Assembly (NCBI GenBank): GCA_963737705.1
Contig: CAVTTP010000007.1
Location: forward strand, 186,001-250,000
Direction: 5' to 3'
DNA from: PALSA-607 sp963737705
Lineage (GTDB): Bacteria > Actinomycetota > Actinomycetes > Acidothermales > Acidothermaceae
Length of the DNA: 64,000 bases
Position numbers and translations under genes: made by a program. Below, one piece after another: positions 62,478 to 64,000 of the stretch (positions are counted from its first letter, which is position 1; each line of letters opens with the position of its first letter). Below the pieces are notes generated by a model. It saw nothing but the letters and a program-made list of their open reading frames with translations. It was not told the DNA's origin and searched no databases.

Positions 62478-63884
62478 TCAGCCTCGTGGCTGGAGCGGGA
62501 GCGTGATCGTGAAGCAGGCGCCGCCCTCGGGCGATCGGCCTGCGGTCGCGCGACCGCCGAGTCGCGCGGTGAGGCCGGCTACCAAGGCGAGTCCGACCCC
62601 AGTTCCGACGCGCCGAACGCCGCGATACCGGTCGTACAACGCGGAGCGGTCGAACGCGACCCGGCAGTCGTCCTCGGTCAGGCCGGGGCCGCCATCGCGC
62701 ACCTGCAGGATCGCCTCTGAGTTGGACGCGCCGACGAAGAAGACGATGGGACGCCCAGCTGGGGTTACTCGCAACGCGTTCTCAGCAAGACCGTCGATGA
62801 TCTGCCGAACGCGTGTCGGATCGGTGTCGACGACGACCGGCCAACCCGGTGCTTCGAGACTGAAGTCGACGCCCTCCTTCGAGCATCGGGCCGACCACAC
62901 GGTCGCCGCCTGCCTCACGAGCGCAACAAGGTCGAGTCTGGTGACGTCGATCCGGAAGTCCTCCGCGCCGAGGCGCGCGAGGTCAAGGAGGTCGGAGACC
63001 AGGCGCTCGAGGCGGCTCGACTCCGCAAGGAGCACGTGACCTGTCGCCTCGACGGCACCGGGGGGCACCACGCCGTCCGCCAATGCTTCGGCGTAACCCT
63101 TCACCGCGGTCAGCGGCGTACGGAGCTCGTGCGAAATAGACAACAGGAACTCGCGCTGCCGACCTTCACTTGTCGTCAGTGCCCCGCTCAGCGCATTCAG
63201 CGCATCGGCGACGGCGGCGACTTCTGCCGGACCTTCGGGCACGAGGCGGACGTCGCGTGCACCCGTCGACAGTCGCCTCGCGGCGCCAGCGGCGTGCTGC
63301 AAGGGCCTGGCCAACCGTCTCGCCAACAGGACGCCGGTCAGGGCAGCGACGACAAGACCGGCGATGAGCGCAATGAGCAGTCGCAACCCGACCTGGCTTC
63401 CGGCCGAACGTGCATCGGCGACCTTCTGAACAAGGACGACCCCGCCGCCTGAAGCTGCTCCGGTCGTGATCGCCCGGCCCTCGAGGTAGTACCGCCCGCC
63501 GCTCAGATGCCGAACCTCCGAGAAGCTCTTGCCCGCCTTGAGCTCAGCCACCTCGGCCGGCGTGAGAATTCCGGTCGTTGCGACGGCACCGCCGGGGCCG
63601 GTAACCAGACCATCCGGCTGAACCACGAGCAGCTGCACCTGCTGCGTGCGCAGCAACGCAATGATCTGCGCTCTGACGGCCACCCGACCGGCACGAGATA
63701 CATCCGCGGCATCGACGGAAAGGCTGGCGTACTGCATCAACACCTTGCGGCCAGTGTCATCCGCCGCCCGGCTGATCACGCGAGCAAGCACGACGCCAGC
63801 GATGAGGACGGCGATCGCCGCGGCCAAGGTCGTGACTAGCGCGATGCGGGTCGCCAGGCCAGTACGGCGTTTAGACATCAGCAC
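62478..63884 (-). CDS. Two-component sensor histidine kinase
   Basis: Membrane sensor kinase of 468 residues. Helix 1 (about 12-37) and helix 2 (about 167-187) flank an extracytoplasmic sensing domain of about 130 residues. A HAMP segment follows, then the dimerisation/phosphoacceptor motif SISHELRTPLTAVKGYAEAL with the conserved His. The ATP-binding domain has the N box as GLAENALRVTP, the G1 box VRDGGPGLTEDD and the G2 box GTGVGLALVAGLT. GTG at 63884 and ATG at 63878 are both possible starts. It directly follows the response-regulator gene (3-base gap). The signal is unknown. Confidence 0.92.
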   Translation of the reverse strand: MLMSKRRTGLATRIALVTTLAAAIAVLIAGVVLARVISRAADDTGRKVLMQYASLSVDAADVSRAGRVAVRAQIIALLRTQQVQLLVVQPDGLVTGPGGAVATTGILTPAEVAELKAGKSFSEVRHLSGGRYYLEGRAITTGAASGGGVVLVQKVADARSAGSQVGLRLLIALIAGLVVAALTGVLLARRLARPLQHAAGAARRLSTGARDVRLVPEGPAEVAAVADALNALSGALTTSEGRQREFLLSISHELRTPLTAVKGYAEALADGVVPPGAVEATGHVLLAESSRLERLVSDLLDLARLGAEDFRIDVTRLDLVALVRQAATVWSARCSKEGVDFSLEAPGWPVVVDTDPTRVRQIIDGLAENALRVTPAGRPIVFFVGASNSEAILQVRDGGPGLTEDDCRVAFDRSALYDRYRGVRRVGTGVGLALVAGLTARLGGRATAGRSPEGGACFTITLPLQPRG

Positions 63885-63886
63885 GT

Positions 63887-64000
63887 TTAGGCATCAGCGC
63901 TGTATCCCACCCCGCGCACCGTGCGGATCGGGCTCGCGTCGCCGAGCTTGGCGCGCAGCTGCGCGACGTGGACGTCGACGGTGCGGGTGCCGGCGGCCGC
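63887..64000 (-). CDS. OmpR/PhoB-family response regulator, C-terminal part only
   Basis: Only the last 37 codons are in the window. They read TRTVDVHVAQLRAKLGD, then IRTVRGVGYSADA and a TAA stop, the classic recognition helix and wing of the OmpR/PhoB winged-helix domain. The receiver domain lies beyond the window end. Three bases separate the stop from the histidine kinase start, so this is a paired two-component system. Confidence 0.9.
   Translation of the reverse strand, partial: AAAGTRTVDVHVAQLRAKLGDASPIRTVRGVGYSADA

Overview
The window is a high-GC chromosomal segment of an actinomycete (Actinomycetota). This rests on RbpA, WhiA, OpcA, a PdtaR-type ANTAR regulator, a mycothiol-dependent isomerase-family protein, many GTG starts, and a core gene order shared across the phylum: pentose-phosphate genes, rbpA, secG, tpiA-pgk-gap-whiA-yvcK-rapZ-uvrC, uvrA, uvrB, coaE, rpsA, polA, pdtaR, pyk, gltD-gltB, lgt, trpA-trpB-trpC. 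The genus cannot be fixed from the sequence. A relative in the Frankiales/Jatrophihabitans area is only a guess.

Layout. 1-4974 (+): a translationally coupled pentose-phosphate operon (pgi, zwf, opcA, pgl). 5029-7599: a divergent DHA2 drug-efflux gene and an MmyB-type HTH regulator. 7608-17826 (-): rbpA, secG, a five-gene oligopeptide/dipeptide ABC transporter, then the glycolytic run tpiA-pgk-gap. The transporter sits between tpiA and secG, which are commonly close neighbours. 17950-26083 (-): whiA, yvcK, rapZ, uvrC, uvrA. 26249-29215: small or poorly characterised genes (MDMPI-like protein, MBL-fold hydrolase, two pairs of tiny membrane proteins, a YciI-like protein). 29337-34907 (-): uvrB, coaE, a lipoprotein and rpsA. 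35169-40504: a methyltransferase, a lipoprotein, polA and a GNAT acetyltransferase. 40505-41139 holds no gene I can support. 41140-48549 (-): an EamA exporter and a branched-chain amino-acid ABC transporter. 48724-57053: pdtaR, a tRNA gene, pyk, gltD, gltB. 57227-62353 (-): a VIT/CCC1 transporter, lgt and trpABC. 62478-64000 (-): a two-component pair whose response regulator is cut by the window end.

Most genes are ordinary core metabolism (NADPH and glycolysis, glutamate and tryptophan synthesis), nucleotide excision repair, translation and secretion. No CRISPR array, prophage, insertion sequence or obvious defence island was seen. The points most worth a second look are: a tRNA with a CAA anticodon on a short class I body; a LivM permease with an extra membrane domain of about 430 residues; two single-base frameshifts (pgi, and the Walker A motif of the oppD-like gene); near-identical genetic design in both ABC importers, with a perfect stem-loop directly after each substrate-binding gene; and a recurring habit of short 15- or 18-bp tandem arrays at gene ends.
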